A stretch of 38,368 nt of DNA, taken from an uncultured bacterium (lineage in GTDB: Bacteria > Verrucomicrobiota > Kiritimatiellia > CAIKKV01 > CALHGX01). Position 1 is the first letter of the stretch. Every line of letters begins with the position of its first letter. This document shows, one piece after another, positions 1-7,734 of the stretch. Both the position numbers and the translations under genes were made by a program. A model generated the notes under the pieces. It was not told the DNA's origin. It searched no databases and saw only the letters and a program-made list of their open reading frames with translations. The stretch is taken from assembly GCA_938031185.1 (NCBI GenBank), contig CALHGX010000064.1, forward strand, positions 1 to 38,368, read 5' to 3'.

Positions 1-1
1 G

Positions 2-109
2 TACATCGAGACCGAGTACAACCGGACACGAATCCACAGTTCCCTGGGCTATCTTTCGCCGGTGGACTTCGAGAGACAATATGCTACACGCCTACAACAA
101 ATCGCTTAG
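2..109 (+). pseudogene. IS3-family transposase (OrfB), C-terminal end only, cut by window edge
   Basis: The frame starting at base 2 reads 35 residues to a TAG stop at 107-109. It contains the run YNRTRIHSSLGYLSP followed by VDFE, the hallmark C-terminus of the DDE integrase (OrfB) of IS3-family elements. That protein cuts and joins IS ends during transposition. Only the tail is visible because the element runs off the left edge, so I cannot say whether the transposase is intact outside the window. The stop lies a few bases before the putative right terminal inverted repeat, as is usual in IS3 elements. Confidence 0.85.
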
Positions 110-114
110 CTCCC

Positions 115-142
115 GTGGCCCACTTTTGGGGGGTAGATCCAG
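115..142 (+). repeat. Probable right terminal inverted repeat of the IS3-family element
   Basis: Read on the minus strand the segment begins TGGATCTACCCCCCAAAAGT, which resembles the TGATCT-CCCC-AAAAGTGG ends of many IS3 elements as I remember them. It directly follows the transposase stop, and recombinase-like coding sequence begins immediately after it. The exact boundary (about 140-143) is inferred, because the left end and the target duplication are outside the window. Confidence 0.6.
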
Positions 143-1080
143 GCATGGACGAGAAGGTGCGCCAGGGCTGGCCAACCGGGCACGCTCCCTATGGCTACGT
201 CAACGTGGCCGACAAGGACGAGCCGGTCCAGCCGCATCCGGTGGACTCCAAGACGCTCGCCTGGCTCTTCGAGTTGTTCGCGTCGGGCCAGCACACGTTC
301 GAGAGCCTGGCGCAAAAGATGGCCGACGAGGGCCGCATCTACCGGCCCAGCACGCCACGGTTCAACCGCTCGTCGCTCTCGCACATCTTTGCCAACCGCT
401 TCTACGCTGGCGAGCTGGTGCGCAACGGCCAGGCGCATCCGGGCCGGTACAAGCTCGTTATCGACCGGCGCACGTTCGAGGACTGCCAGGACATCCTCAA
501 GGGACGGAGCCGCCGCACCGGCAACCCGGAGATCATGCTCTCTGGCGGCGTCCTGCGCTGCGGCGTCTGCGGCTACGCGATCACGGGCGAGAACATCCGG
601 CGCAAGCTGCTCAGCGGCGACTGCAACGTCCACGTCTACTACAAGTGCGGCAACAACCAGAAGCCCGAGGATCATCCTCCAGTCCGCTGGCGCGAGCCCG
701 ACGTGGAGCGGCTGATCGTGGCCGAGTTGGACAGCATCCGCATCCCGGAGCCACGTCTCCAGACGTGGCTGCGCAACTGCATCGAGGTGACCTTCGCCGA
801 CCTGACGACGGTCGAGACCGAGCGCCGCGCCCGGCTGGGCAAGCGCCGCACCGAACCGGTCGCCATGCTGGATCGCCTCCTCGACGCCTTCCTGCGCGGC
901 GCGGTGGACGAGGCGGCGTTCGGCGCGAAGTCGGGCGACCTCAAAGCGCAGCTCGCGGGCGTCGAGCGGCAACTGGATGGCGCGGGGATGGTGACCGAGG
1001 AGACCGGGCGCTTGGCGCTCTCGGTCTTTGACTTCAGCCAGAACCTCGTGGAAATCTGGCGGCGTTCGAACTTGGCCGCC
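143..1080 (+). pseudogene. Large serine recombinase remnant, truncated at both ends
   Basis: From the ATG at 145 the frame reads EKVRQGWPTGHAPYGYVNV, then the Recombinase-domain region (FNRSSLSHIFANRFYAGEL), then a zinc-ribbon-like stretch with CGVCG and YYKCGNN, then a helical region ending FSQNLVEIWRRSNLAA near 1080. This matches the middle of large serine integrases/resolvases of the kind common in Planctomycetes. The N-terminal catalytic resolvase domain with its nucleophilic serine is missing and is replaced by the IS3 end. After SNLAA the family normally continues with further coding sequence (from memory), but here the frame runs into tRNA-Pro antisense with no stop. I read it as a dead integrase left by a mobile element, first decayed or deleted at its 3' side and interrupted by IS insertion at its 5' side. 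Expression as a functional recombinase is very unlikely. Confidence 0.8.
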
Positions 1081-1113
1081 GCGCCGGGCGACGAAATCGC
1101 CGGAAATCTGAAA

Positions 1114-1190
1114 TGGTCGGGGCGGTGGGATTTGAACCCACGACCTACAGCTCCCAAAGCTGACGCGCTACCAGTCTGCGCTACGCCCCG
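1114..1190 (-). tRNA. tRNA-Pro (anticodon UGG)
   Basis: The minus strand folds into a complete 77-nt cloverleaf. The acceptor stem is CGGGGCG/CGCCCCG, the discriminator is A, and CCA is encoded at 1114-1116. The D-arm contains AGACTGGTAG, the anticodon loop is TTTGGGA giving UGG, and the T-arm reads GTGGGTTCAAATCCCAC. The C1 start and the overall sequence fit bacterial tRNA-Pro. The tRNA lies antisense inside a long spurious reading frame that joins the recombinase remnant to nrdR. Confidence 0.96.
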
Positions 1191-1233
1191 ACAAAAAATC
1201 GCCTTCGGCCGCCTGATTAGCGAAGACGCATGC

Positions 1234-1262
1234 AGTATAGAACCGGCGCCTCCTGCGGGCAA
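1234..1262 (-). promoter_or_regulatory. Putative sigma70 promoter for tRNA-Pro
   Basis: On the minus strand TTGCCC (1257-1262) and TATACT (1234-1239) are separated by 17 bp. They match the consensus at 4/6 and 5/6 positions. The expected start point would be near 1227, about 37 nt upstream of the mature tRNA 5' end, a normal distance for a processed tRNA leader. This is sequence matching only. Confidence 0.55.
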
Positions 1263-1290
1263 TGGGAATGCGAAAACCGTCCCCACCCGC

Positions 1291-1319
1291 TTGACCCTTT
1301 CCATTCATCCGAGTATTGT
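1291..1319 (+). promoter_or_regulatory. Putative sigma70 promoter for nrdR operon
   Basis: TTGACC (1291-1296) and TATTGT (1314-1319) are 17 bp apart, matching the consensus at 5/6 and 4/6 positions. Transcription would begin near 1326, giving a short leader carrying the AGGAG ribosome binding site at 1331-1335 in front of the nrdR ATG at 1342. It is divergent from the tRNA-Pro promoter. Confidence 0.6.
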
Positions 1320-1341
1320 TTCCGGAAGCGAGGAGTTTACG

Positions 1342-1797
1342 ATGCGGTGCCCGAGGTGCGGTCATGTGGAGGACAAGGTGCTTGACAGTCGAGCCTCCCG
1401 CGCCGGCGACGTCATTCGCCGCCGCCGGGCCTGCGCCCATTGCCAGCACCGCTTCACCACCCGAGAGGAAATCGTCCGGGCGCAATTGCATGTGATCAAA
1501 CGAGATGGGCGGCGCGAGGAGTTCCAACGCGCCAAGCTGGTCAGCGGCGTGGAACGGGCGTGCGAAAAACGCCCGATCGGCATGGATCAAATCGAGGCTC
1601 TTGTGGACGGCATCGTTTCTGAGCTGGAAACGGAGTTCGAGCGAGAAGTGCCGAGCGAAGTCATCGGCGAGAAGGTGATGGAACGGCTTGAAAAGCTGGA
1701 TGACGTGGCCTACGTTCGTTTTGCGTCCGTGTATCGCCGCTTCAAGGACGTGAATCAATTTCTGCACGCCATTCAAGGCATGGTGGGCCGCACATAA
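1342..1797 (+). CDS. nrdR: NrdR, transcriptional repressor of ribonucleotide reductase genes
   Basis: 151 residues, the usual NrdR length. The N-terminal zinc ribbon has paired cysteines C3/C6 (MRCPRCG) and C31/C34 (ACAHCQHRFTT). An ATP-cone domain (about residues 49-139) follows, starting VIKRDGRREEF and ending with the conserved VYRRFKDVNQF. In this family the ATP-cone senses dATP/ATP and the zinc ribbon binds NrdR boxes upstream of nrd operons. I chose the ATG at 1342 because AGGAG lies seven bases upstream and the zinc ribbon starts there. The open frame upstream to 115 is an artefact that reads through tRNA-Pro. The stop at 1795-1797 is one base from the next ATG, so it heads the operon. 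I saw no NrdR boxes in the window. Confidence 0.95.
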   Translation: MRCPRCGHVEDKVLDSRASRAGDVIRRRRACAHCQHRFTTREEIVRAQLHVIKRDGRREEFQRAKLVSGVERACEKRPIGMDQIEALVDGIVSELETEFEREVPSEVIGEKVMERLEKLDDVAYVRFASVYRRFKDVNQFLHAIQGMVGRT

Positions 1798-1798
1798 C

Positions 1799-2419
1799 AT
1801 GCGTTTTATCCACGAGACGCCGGACATAGCGGGGGCGTTGTTCGAGCAAGTGGCGGCGGACATTGCGGATGCCGCCGGGGGCGCGCCGCCGGCGGCCGCC
1901 CACGAGGTGGCGCGCGCCGTGGCCGCCTACGCCTGCGAAGACCTGGAACATGCGCGAGGGCGGCCCATGTGCATCCGCCACGAACACTTGGGCGTGTTAA
2001 CCTCGCGCGCCCTCAGCGCGGTCGGCGAAGGCCCTCTCGCGCAGCGGGTTCTGCTGCGAGTCACCGGCGCCGTTCGCCCAACCGAGTGGATTACCTGGGC
2101 CGATCAGGCTGTTTGGTCCGTTGACCTTTCCTGCCTGACGGCTCGCCCTGAAGACTGCATCGAGCTGGTCTTTCACCGAGCCCTCGATGCCGTGTTGGAA
2201 ACGCTGGCCGGCGTTTGGGACGCCACGAGCGGCTGCGGCGCGCTCGGTCTTTGCCGGCTGGCCCGGGCTGCCGCCCGGTTGGCGAACGCGGGCAACACCC
2301 CGTGGCAGATCGCTTCGGATATCCGCCACCGCTGCGCATGGAGAATGAAAGCGCAGGCCGCGCGCCGCGGATGGAAGCACACGCCCGTAGTCCTCGATAT
2401 GGACGGAATCGGCGCATGA
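1799..2419 (+). CDS. Hypothetical protein downstream of nrdR
   Basis: 206 residues that I do not recognise. It is soluble, alanine- and arginine-rich, with no signal peptide, transmembrane segment or known catalytic motif that I can see. The central part holds an RHEHLGVLTSRAL stretch, and several Trp and Cys residues lie in the second half. It starts one base after the nrdR stop and its TGA overlaps the ATG of the amidase gene (ATGA at 2416-2419), so it is almost certainly translated as part of the nrdR operon. The coupling with nrdR could mean a role in ribonucleotide reduction, but that is only a positional inference. Confidence 0.7.
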   Translation: MRFIHETPDIAGALFEQVAADIADAAGGAPPAAAHEVARAVAAYACEDLEHARGRPMCIRHEHLGVLTSRALSAVGEGPLAQRVLLRVTGAVRPTEWITWADQAVWSVDLSCLTARPEDCIELVFHRALDAVLETLAGVWDATSGCGALGLCRLARAAARLANAGNTPWQIASDIRHRCAWRMKAQAARRGWKHTPVVLDMDGIGA

Positions 2420-3075
2420 ACTCCGGCACACTCGCGCCCCCAGCCGCAGCCGCCGCGAGCCGGCGCGAATTTCTTCGGCAGTTGGGCTGCGGCGCCGTGG
2501 CGCTGCTATTTCCGGGCAGCGCCTTCGCCGGCCCTTTCCGCCAGCTCAAGTCGGGCGGCTCTCTGGCTTTTTTGGCCGCCGAGCTGCCGGTCGTACCGCG
2601 GCGGCAGTGGAACCGCACGCCGCCCAACGTCTGGCGGTTGAACCGGGCTTCCGGGTTCTCTCGCATCACAATTCACCATGCCGGCACGCGCGTCAACCGC
2701 CGTACGGATCGCGCCAGCATTGCCGAGGCATTGAATGCCATCCTGCGGACGCATTGCGACCAGCGGTACGGCGACATCGGTTACCACCTGATCGTGGATT
2801 ACGCAGGCCGCATCTGGGAAGGACGGTCCCTGCTCTACGAGGGCGCCCACGTTTCCGGGGCAAACACGGGGAACATCGGCATCATGCTGATCGGCAATTT
2901 TGAGATGCAAAAGGCGTCTGTCGCCCAGTTGGCGGCAATGGAACAAACGGTGGCGCTGCTCCGGCGCCGGTTCGGCATCCCTGCGACCCGTGTTTTCGGC
3001 CATCGGGATTTGGGAGCCACGGTCTGCCCGGGGAGAAATTTGTACGGCTATGTCAGGGACCTGAGAAAGGCTTGA
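2416..3075 (+). CDS. Tat-exported N-acetylmuramoyl-L-alanine amidase (Amidase_2/PGRP fold)
   Basis: 219 residues. A twin-arginine signal (SRREFLRQLG, residues 15-24) is followed by a hydrophobic stretch ending AFAG, which points to export by Tat. The Amidase_2 domain spans about residues 60-215. It carries the zinc ligands expected of the family: a His in ITIHHAG (87/88), H196 in FGHRDLG and C204 in TVCPG, with a tyrosine in GYHLIVD as the catalytic-type residue. Such enzymes cleave the amide bond between MurNAc and L-Ala in peptidoglycan. The start at 2416 overlaps the previous stop by ATGA; the longer upstream frame is rejected because the signal begins here. It is a compact single-domain enzyme without a visible cell-wall-binding repeat. 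Confidence 0.88.
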   Translation: MNSGTLAPPAAAAASRREFLRQLGCGAVALLFPGSAFAGPFRQLKSGGSLAFLAAELPVVPRRQWNRTPPNVWRLNRASGFSRITIHHAGTRVNRRTDRASIAEALNAILRTHCDQRYGDIGYHLIVDYAGRIWEGRSLLYEGAHVSGANTGNIGIMLIGNFEMQKASVAQLAAMEQTVALLRRRFGIPATRVFGHRDLGATVCPGRNLYGYVRDLRKA

Positions 3076-3112
3076 ACCAAACGGCGCAAGGCCGCCCAAG
3101 GAGAAACGACTT

Positions 3113-4084
3113 ATGGTATCGGAAGAAAGACTGAAAGCGGAATTGCCCCACACCTTGGAAACGACGGACCTTCAAGGCGCTGGCGAGCGCCACCAGGGCA
3201 AGGTGCGGGATAGTTACCGACAGGGCACACGCCGGATTCTGGTGGCCACCGACCGCATCTCGGCTTTCGACTGCGTCATCGGCACCGTCCCCTTCAAGGG
3301 CCAGGTGCTCAATCAACTGGCGGCGTTCTGGTTTGAACAGACGCGCAACGTGGCGCCCAACCACATGCTGGCCGTGCCGGACCCGAACGTCATGGTCGTG
3401 GAGGAATGCGAACAGCTCGCCCTCGAATTCATCATCCGCGGCTATATCACCGGCGTCACCAAAACCTCGGCTTGGTATCACTACGAGCGCGGCGTGCGCA
3501 ACTACTGCGGCAACATCCTCCCCGAGGGGCTTCGGCGCGACGACCGTCTGCCGCGCCCTATTCTGACCCCCACCACGAAGCACGAGAAACATGACCGACC
3601 CGTGTCGCGGGAGGAGGCCATCGCCGAGGGGCTTATTGACGCCCCCACCTTCGATGCGGCGGCCGACATCTGCTTCCGCCTTTACGAGGCCGGCGCGCGG
3701 CATGCCGCCAGTCGCGGGCTGATTCTGGTGGACACCAAGTACGAACTCGGCCGCTCCCGCGGGCAACTGCTCGTTTCCGACGAGGTGCACACGCCCGATT
3801 CCTCGCGTTACTGGTTCGCCGACACGTACGAGGCCCTGCTCGCCGCAGGCCGGGACCAGCGAAAAATCGACAAGGAATACGTCCGCGAATGGCTCGTTTC
3901 CCAAGGATTCCGGGGAGAGGGATCGCCCCCCGCCCTGCCGGATGAAATCCGGCTGGAAGCCGCGCGCCGGTACATCCAGGTGTACGAACTGATTACCGGC
4001 CGCGAATTCGTGGCCCCAGAGGAGCCGGCCGTTACGCGCATCCCCAAGGCCCTGAAGGCGGCGGGTCTGCTGGCAACCGCTTGA
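3113..4084 (+). CDS. purC: Phosphoribosylaminoimidazole-succinocarboxamide (SAICAR) synthase
   Basis: 323 residues, the longer (about 300 aa) bacterial/yeast ADE1-like form of PurC. Visible signatures are GKVRDSY (ATP-binding start), ATDRISAFD, the central LEFIIRGYITGV and LVDTKYELG, and the C-terminal DKEYVREWL. The enzyme joins CAIR and aspartate using ATP in de novo purine synthesis and acts in the cytoplasm. It starts 37 bp after the amidase gene, with AAGGAG in the leader. No other pur gene is near, so it is isolated from its pathway, sitting between a cell-wall enzyme and a response regulator in the same transcription unit. Confidence 0.95.
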   Translation: MVSEERLKAELPHTLETTDLQGAGERHQGKVRDSYRQGTRRILVATDRISAFDCVIGTVPFKGQVLNQLAAFWFEQTRNVAPNHMLAVPDPNVMVVEECEQLALEFIIRGYITGVTKTSAWYHYERGVRNYCGNILPEGLRRDDRLPRPILTPTTKHEKHDRPVSREEAIAEGLIDAPTFDAAADICFRLYEAGARHAASRGLILVDTKYELGRSRGQLLVSDEVHTPDSSRYWFADTYEALLAAGRDQRKIDKEYVREWLVSQGFRGEGSPPALPDEIRLEAARRYIQVYELITGREFVAPEEPAVTRIPKALKAAGLLATA

Positions 4085-4095
4085 GAGGGAATCCA

Positions 4096-4488
4096 ATGGA
4101 CAACGCCAAACCAGCTCCGCGGGCCATCATCGCGGACGACGAGCCGCATGTGCGCACCTTCCTGCGGATGTTGCTCGGCGACATCGGCGTTCGGGTGATC
4201 GGCGAGGTTCCCGACGGCGCCCGCGCAGTGGAGCTGTTTCGCGAGCGGCGGCCGGACCTCATGCTGCTGGACTTGAACATGCCGATAAAGACCGGCGAAG
4301 AGGTCCTCAAGGAAGTTCTCGCCGATTTCCCGGAGGCAACCATCATCATTCTGTCCTCCAAAGCCGACCGAGAAACCGTGCAGCGCTGCGCCGCGCTGGG
4401 CGCCGCCAACTACATCCGCAAGGACTGCGCGCCCGCGGAAATCGTTGACATTGTTTCTGAAACGCTGAACCGGTCTCCCGAGAAATGA
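4096..4488 (+). CDS. Single-domain (CheY-like) response regulator
   Basis: 130 residues consisting of one receiver domain and nothing else. The acidic pair D14/D15 (IIADDEP), the phospho-acceptor D59 (LMLLDLNMP), the switch Ser in IILSSKAD (87/88) and K109 in YIRKD are all present, so it should be phosphorylated. It has no output domain and must act by protein contact. It starts 11 bp after purC with GAGAGGGA as ribosome binding site and is followed after 3 bp by a small gene and then a GspE/PilB-type ATPase. A motility or secretion control role is therefore plausible but inferred. A PAS histidine kinase is encoded convergently 1.8 kb away and could be its partner. Confidence 0.9.
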   Translation: MDNAKPAPRAIIADDEPHVRTFLRMLLGDIGVRVIGEVPDGARAVELFRERRPDLMLLDLNMPIKTGEEVLKEVLADFPEATIIILSSKADRETVQRCAALGAANYIRKDCAPAEIVDIVSETLNRSPEK

Positions 4489-4491
4489 CCC

Positions 4492-4674
4492 ATGCCGCAA
4501 CGTTTTGATCTCGCCGAGATGTTGAAGGAAATCGAGCTGGATCAAGCCGCAAATCGCGCGCCGCAAGAACATCTGCCGCAATCGGAAATAAGGCGGCTGT
4601 TCGCCGAGGTGCGCCGCAGGAGAGCCGAAGCTCGCCGTGGAAGCGCCCCGAAAATTTCTGGAGAGCCTGGTTGA
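4492..4674 (+). CDS. Small hypothetical protein between response regulator and GspE-like ATPase
   Basis: 60 residues, charged and probably helical, with repeated EIR/RRR clusters (SEIRRLFAEVRRRRAE). I do not recognise it. It begins three bases after the response-regulator stop and its end overlaps the GTG start of the ATPase gene by 38 bp. That position favours a genuine translated gene or a coupling ORF, but the ribosome binding site is weak. It could be a small partner of the ATPase; there is no direct evidence. Confidence 0.45.
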   Translation: MPQRFDLAEMLKEIELDQAANRAPQEHLPQSEIRRLFAEVRRRRAEARRGSAPKISGEPG

Positions 4675-6328
4675 GCGGGGCTTGATCACCCCTGCGGAAG
4701 GCAAGGACCTCCTGTACAAGTACCAGGCGGACTGCCTTGGGATGCTGCAGCACCTGGTCCAGCGGGAAGCCGGACACCGTCACGAACTGGGCCAGCTATG
4801 GGGCGATGCCTGGGGCCTGGCCTACGTGGACCTGGCGTCCACCACCATGCGGTACGACCTGGTGGGGCTGCTCCCCGAGCGCTTCGCCAAAACGCACGGC
4901 ATCCTGCCGCTGTATCAGGTCGGCGGCGTCATCACGCTGGCCGTCTCGCTTCCGCCCGATCCGCCTCTGCTGTCCGAGATAGAAAACATCTTCAACACCT
5001 TCGTCAGCCCCGTGTTCGCCTTTCCCGATCAGATTCAATCGGCGCTGGAACTGGCGTATCAAAGCCACTCTACCCTGGAGGCCATGCTGGCCGAATCCAC
5101 CTTTGCGCAAATTTCGTCTCATCGCACGCTCGACGCGGAGGAGCTCCGCAAGCTCAGCGAAGAAGAAGCCATCGTGCGGTTTGCCCGCGGCCTGCTCCTG
5201 CTGGCCGTCAAACGCCGTGCGAGCGACGTCCACATCGAGCCGCTCATCCGCTCTGTGCGCATCCGATTCCGCGTGGACGGGGTATTGCAGGAAGTCTTCA
5301 CGCTCGACCCCGCGCTGCTGCCCGCAATCGCTTCGCGTTTCAAAGTCATGGCCGATGCGAACATCTCCGAAACCCGCCGCCCCCAGGAAGGGCGCATCCT
5401 GCTTGAGGTGCTGGACCGACCGATCGATTTCCGGCTTTCGATCGTGCCCACCATGTTCGGGGAAAAAATCGCGCTGCGCGTGTTGGGTTATTCCGCCTTC
5501 CAGGGGGTTCCCGACCTGGCGGAGCTGGATTTTTCCGCGCCCGTTTTCGACCAGATCAAGCAAACGCTGCAATCGCCGCATGGCGTCTTCTTCCTCACCG
5601 GGCCGACCGGTTCCGGCAAGACCACGACGCTGTATTCCATTCTGAAATACTTCAACCACCCGGGCATCCACATCATCACCATCGAAAACCCGGTCGAATA
5701 CACCCTCGAGGGCATAAATCAGGTGCAGGTCAACGAGGCGGTAGACCTCACCTTCGCATCGGCCCTGCGTTTCTTTCTGCGCCAGGACCCGGACGTCATC
5801 CTCGTCGGCGAGGTGCGCGACGTGGAAACCGCCCGGATCGCCTGTTCCGCGGCGCTGACCGGCCACCTTGTGTTAACCACCCTGCACACCAATAACGCCA
5901 TTCAAAGCCTGCCGCGCCTTGTGGACCTGGGTGTCGAACCGTATCTGGTCAGCCCGGCGGTCATCGGCGCGATGGCCCAACGGCTCGTCCGCCGGCTTTG
6001 TTCTTCCTGCCGAGAGGAATACCAGTTGCCGGCGGCGGATATTGAACGCCTTTTCCTCACCGACGGAACCACGCCGGTGCGCTTCTTTCGCTCCAAAGGC
6101 TGCGAGAAATGCAACTTCACCGGCTATCTCGGCCGCCTTGCCATTCACGAGATCTTCCTCGTCCGCGAAGACATGCGGCGCCTGATTGCGCGTGGCGCCG
6201 ACTACGCCGAGTTGCGGCGCGCCGCCGAGCAGGCCGGCTACAAACCTCTGCGCTATGACGGCCTAAAGAAAGTTCTGCGCGGCATGACGTCCATCGAGGA
6301 AATTGACCGCATCTGCAACGAAGACTGA
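4637..6328 (+). CDS. GspE/PilB-family secretion or pilus assembly ATPase
   Basis: 563 residues. The N-terminal helical MshEN-like region (LVERGLITPAEG, about 8-130) is followed by the T2SSE ATPase core. Walker A is GPTGSGKTTT (about 322-331), with the Asp box and Walker B ILVGEVRD near 390, a His-box TTLHTNNA, and a C-terminal zinc-binding pair of CxxC motifs (CSSC near 455, CEKC near 490). The family hexamerises and powers assembly of type IV pili or type II secretion pseudopili at the inner membrane. The GTG at 4637 is chosen because the N-terminal domain starts there; the SD (GGAG) is rather far upstream. No platform protein, pilin or secretin gene is nearby, so PilB cannot be separated from GspE. 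It converges with the histidine kinase, 5 bp apart. Confidence 0.9.
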   Translation: MEAPRKFLESLVERGLITPAEGKDLLYKYQADCLGMLQHLVQREAGHRHELGQLWGDAWGLAYVDLASTTMRYDLVGLLPERFAKTHGILPLYQVGGVITLAVSLPPDPPLLSEIENIFNTFVSPVFAFPDQIQSALELAYQSHSTLEAMLAESTFAQISSHRTLDAEELRKLSEEEAIVRFARGLLLLAVKRRASDVHIEPLIRSVRIRFRVDGVLQEVFTLDPALLPAIASRFKVMADANISETRRPQEGRILLEVLDRPIDFRLSIVPTMFGEKIALRVLGYSAFQGVPDLAELDFSAPVFDQIKQTLQSPHGVFFLTGPTGSGKTTTLYSILKYFNHPGIHIITIENPVEYTLEGINQVQVNEAVDLTFASALRFFLRQDPDVILVGEVRDVETARIACSAALTGHLVLTTLHTNNAIQSLPRLVDLGVEPYLVSPAVIGAMAQRLVRRLCSSCREEYQLPAADIERLFLTDGTTPVRFFRSKGCEKCNFTGYLGRLAIHEIFLVREDMRRLIARGADYAELRRAAEQAGYKPLRYDGLKKVLRGMTSIEEIDRICNED

Positions 6329-6333
6329 TGGCC

Positions 6334-7704
6334 TCAAGGCGCCGACGCCAGCGGCAGCGAAAACCGAAACGTCGCTCCGTGGCCCGGCGCGCTCGTCACG
6401 CCAATCCGTCCCCCGTGCGCCTCCACCGCCAGCCGGCAGAAATAAAGGCCCAATCCGGACGAGTACTTGCGCGCCTCCGCCTGCGCGAACCGCGTGAACA
6501 GTTTCGGCTGAAACTCCGTCGGTATGCCTGGGCCGTCATCACTGACCGTTACCGCCATCTCGCCGCCTTCAACGGCGGCGCGCAGCGTCACATGGCCCTG
6601 CTCCTTTGTGAACTGAATCGCGTTGGTCAGCAGATTGATCAGCACACGGCAAATGATTTCAGGATCGCAATTCACCTTGGGCAGCGTTGGCGGGCAATCC
6701 ACTTCGAAGACGCGGGGCACCTGCTCCATGCCGACGATCTGCAGGGCCTGGCGAACCAGCGCGCACAGGTCCGTGGCCTCGATTTGCAGCGGCATCTGAT
6801 GGTTCTCGAACCGGTAGATGTCCAACAGCGAACCGACCAAGTACCGGGTGAAACGGGTCAGCTTGCCCGCTTCCTCGAGCGCCAGCCGATCGTCCGCATC
6901 CAGACGATCCGCGGTCCGGCGAGCGAGCCGGTCAATGAATCCGCTGAGCGTGAAAAGCGGTGACTTGAGGTCGTGCACGACCATGTGCGTAAGATTGTCC
7001 CGCAGCGCCTCCAATTCCCGCAGCCGCACATAGTTTTGCTCCAGTTGCGCCAGCGCTTCCGTCTTGGCCTGCGTCGCCGCCTCCGCCTCGCGCTTGGCGG
7101 CCAGCAACTGCTCCTCGGCGCGCCGCCGTTCCGTGATGTCGCGCACCAGCACCACCGCCCCCCGCCGGCCGGGTATTTTCCCCGTCACGATTTCCACGGG
7201 AAACGCCGATCCGTCACGGCGCCGGCCCGTGGCATATCCTGTGTGAAAGCCGATCCGGTCCAAGGCCTCGCGCACCTCATGGGGCCGTTCGGGAGAACAG
7301 CGATTGTCGTAGAGGAGATCCGTTCGCTGCCCAATCACCTCGTCCACCCGATACCCGAACATGGTCTCCACAGCGCGATTGCACATCGAGACGCGACGGT
7401 CCGGCTCCACCACCATCAGCGCGTCAGGGTTGATGCCGCTCACGATTCGCTCCAGTTCCTGTTGCCTTAATACGGCCCGCCGCCATCGGCCGTAGGCCAG
7501 CCCCAGCAAACCCAACAGCATCAGGAACAACAAGTTCGCCATGAAATCCGCCACCGGCAATCGGGTGTGGCTCTCTATGGTGTGGCGCAGCGGCGCGCTG
7601 AGCTCGGTGCTCAACCGATACACGGAAAGCACCAGCGCGATGGCCACCGCCAGCCATATTTGCAGCGTTTCGGCCCTCTTGCGAATTTTCGAGACGATGC
7701 TCAT
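6334..7704 (-). CDS. PAS-domain sensor histidine kinase, membrane bound
   Basis: 456 residues. There are two N-terminal membrane segments (about 14-30 and 54-70) with a short loop between, then a PAS domain (about 85-205, with LVRDITERRRAEEQL at its end) and a coiled coil. HisKA follows with the H-box VVHDLKSP (phospho-accepting H244). The HATPase_c domain has the N box LLTNAIQFT, G1 DDGPGI and G2 SSGLGLYF. It should autophosphorylate and pass phosphate to a receiver. It has no receiver of its own; the single-domain regulator at 4096-4488 is the nearest candidate. It is the last gene of the minus-strand run, 30 bp after the NUDIX gene, and may be co-transcribed with it. Confidence 0.92.
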   Translation of the reverse strand: MSIVSKIRKRAETLQIWLAVAIALVLSVYRLSTELSAPLRHTIESHTRLPVADFMANLLFLMLLGLLGLAYGRWRRAVLRQQELERIVSGINPDALMVVEPDRRVSMCNRAVETMFGYRVDEVIGQRTDLLYDNRCSPERPHEVREALDRIGFHTGYATGRRRDGSAFPVEIVTGKIPGRRGAVVLVRDITERRRAEEQLLAAKREAEAATQAKTEALAQLEQNYVRLRELEALRDNLTHMVVHDLKSPLFTLSGFIDRLARRTADRLDADDRLALEEAGKLTRFTRYLVGSLLDIYRFENHQMPLQIEATDLCALVRQALQIVGMEQVPRVFEVDCPPTLPKVNCDPEIICRVLINLLTNAIQFTKEQGHVTLRAAVEGGEMAVTVSDDGPGIPTEFQPKLFTRFAQAEARKYSSGLGLYFCRLAVEAHGGRIGVTSAPGHGATFRFSLPLASAP

Positions 7705-7734
7705 CCTGATTCCTTCGGGCCATTGTCTCCTTGC

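Noticed and set aside
1087-1101. Terminator for tRNA-Pro (GGCGA-n5-TCGCC hairpin on the minus strand)
   Set aside because: The stem is only 5 bp and is not followed by a T-run.
115-1797. A single 560-residue recombinase-NrdR fusion protein
   Set aside because: The frame crosses tRNA-Pro in antisense, the first ten residues derive from an IS end, and nrdR has its own promoter, ribosome binding site and start at 1342.
3053-4096. 347-codon minus-strand open frame opposite purC
   Set aside because: Antisense of purC, which has all SAICAR synthase signatures.
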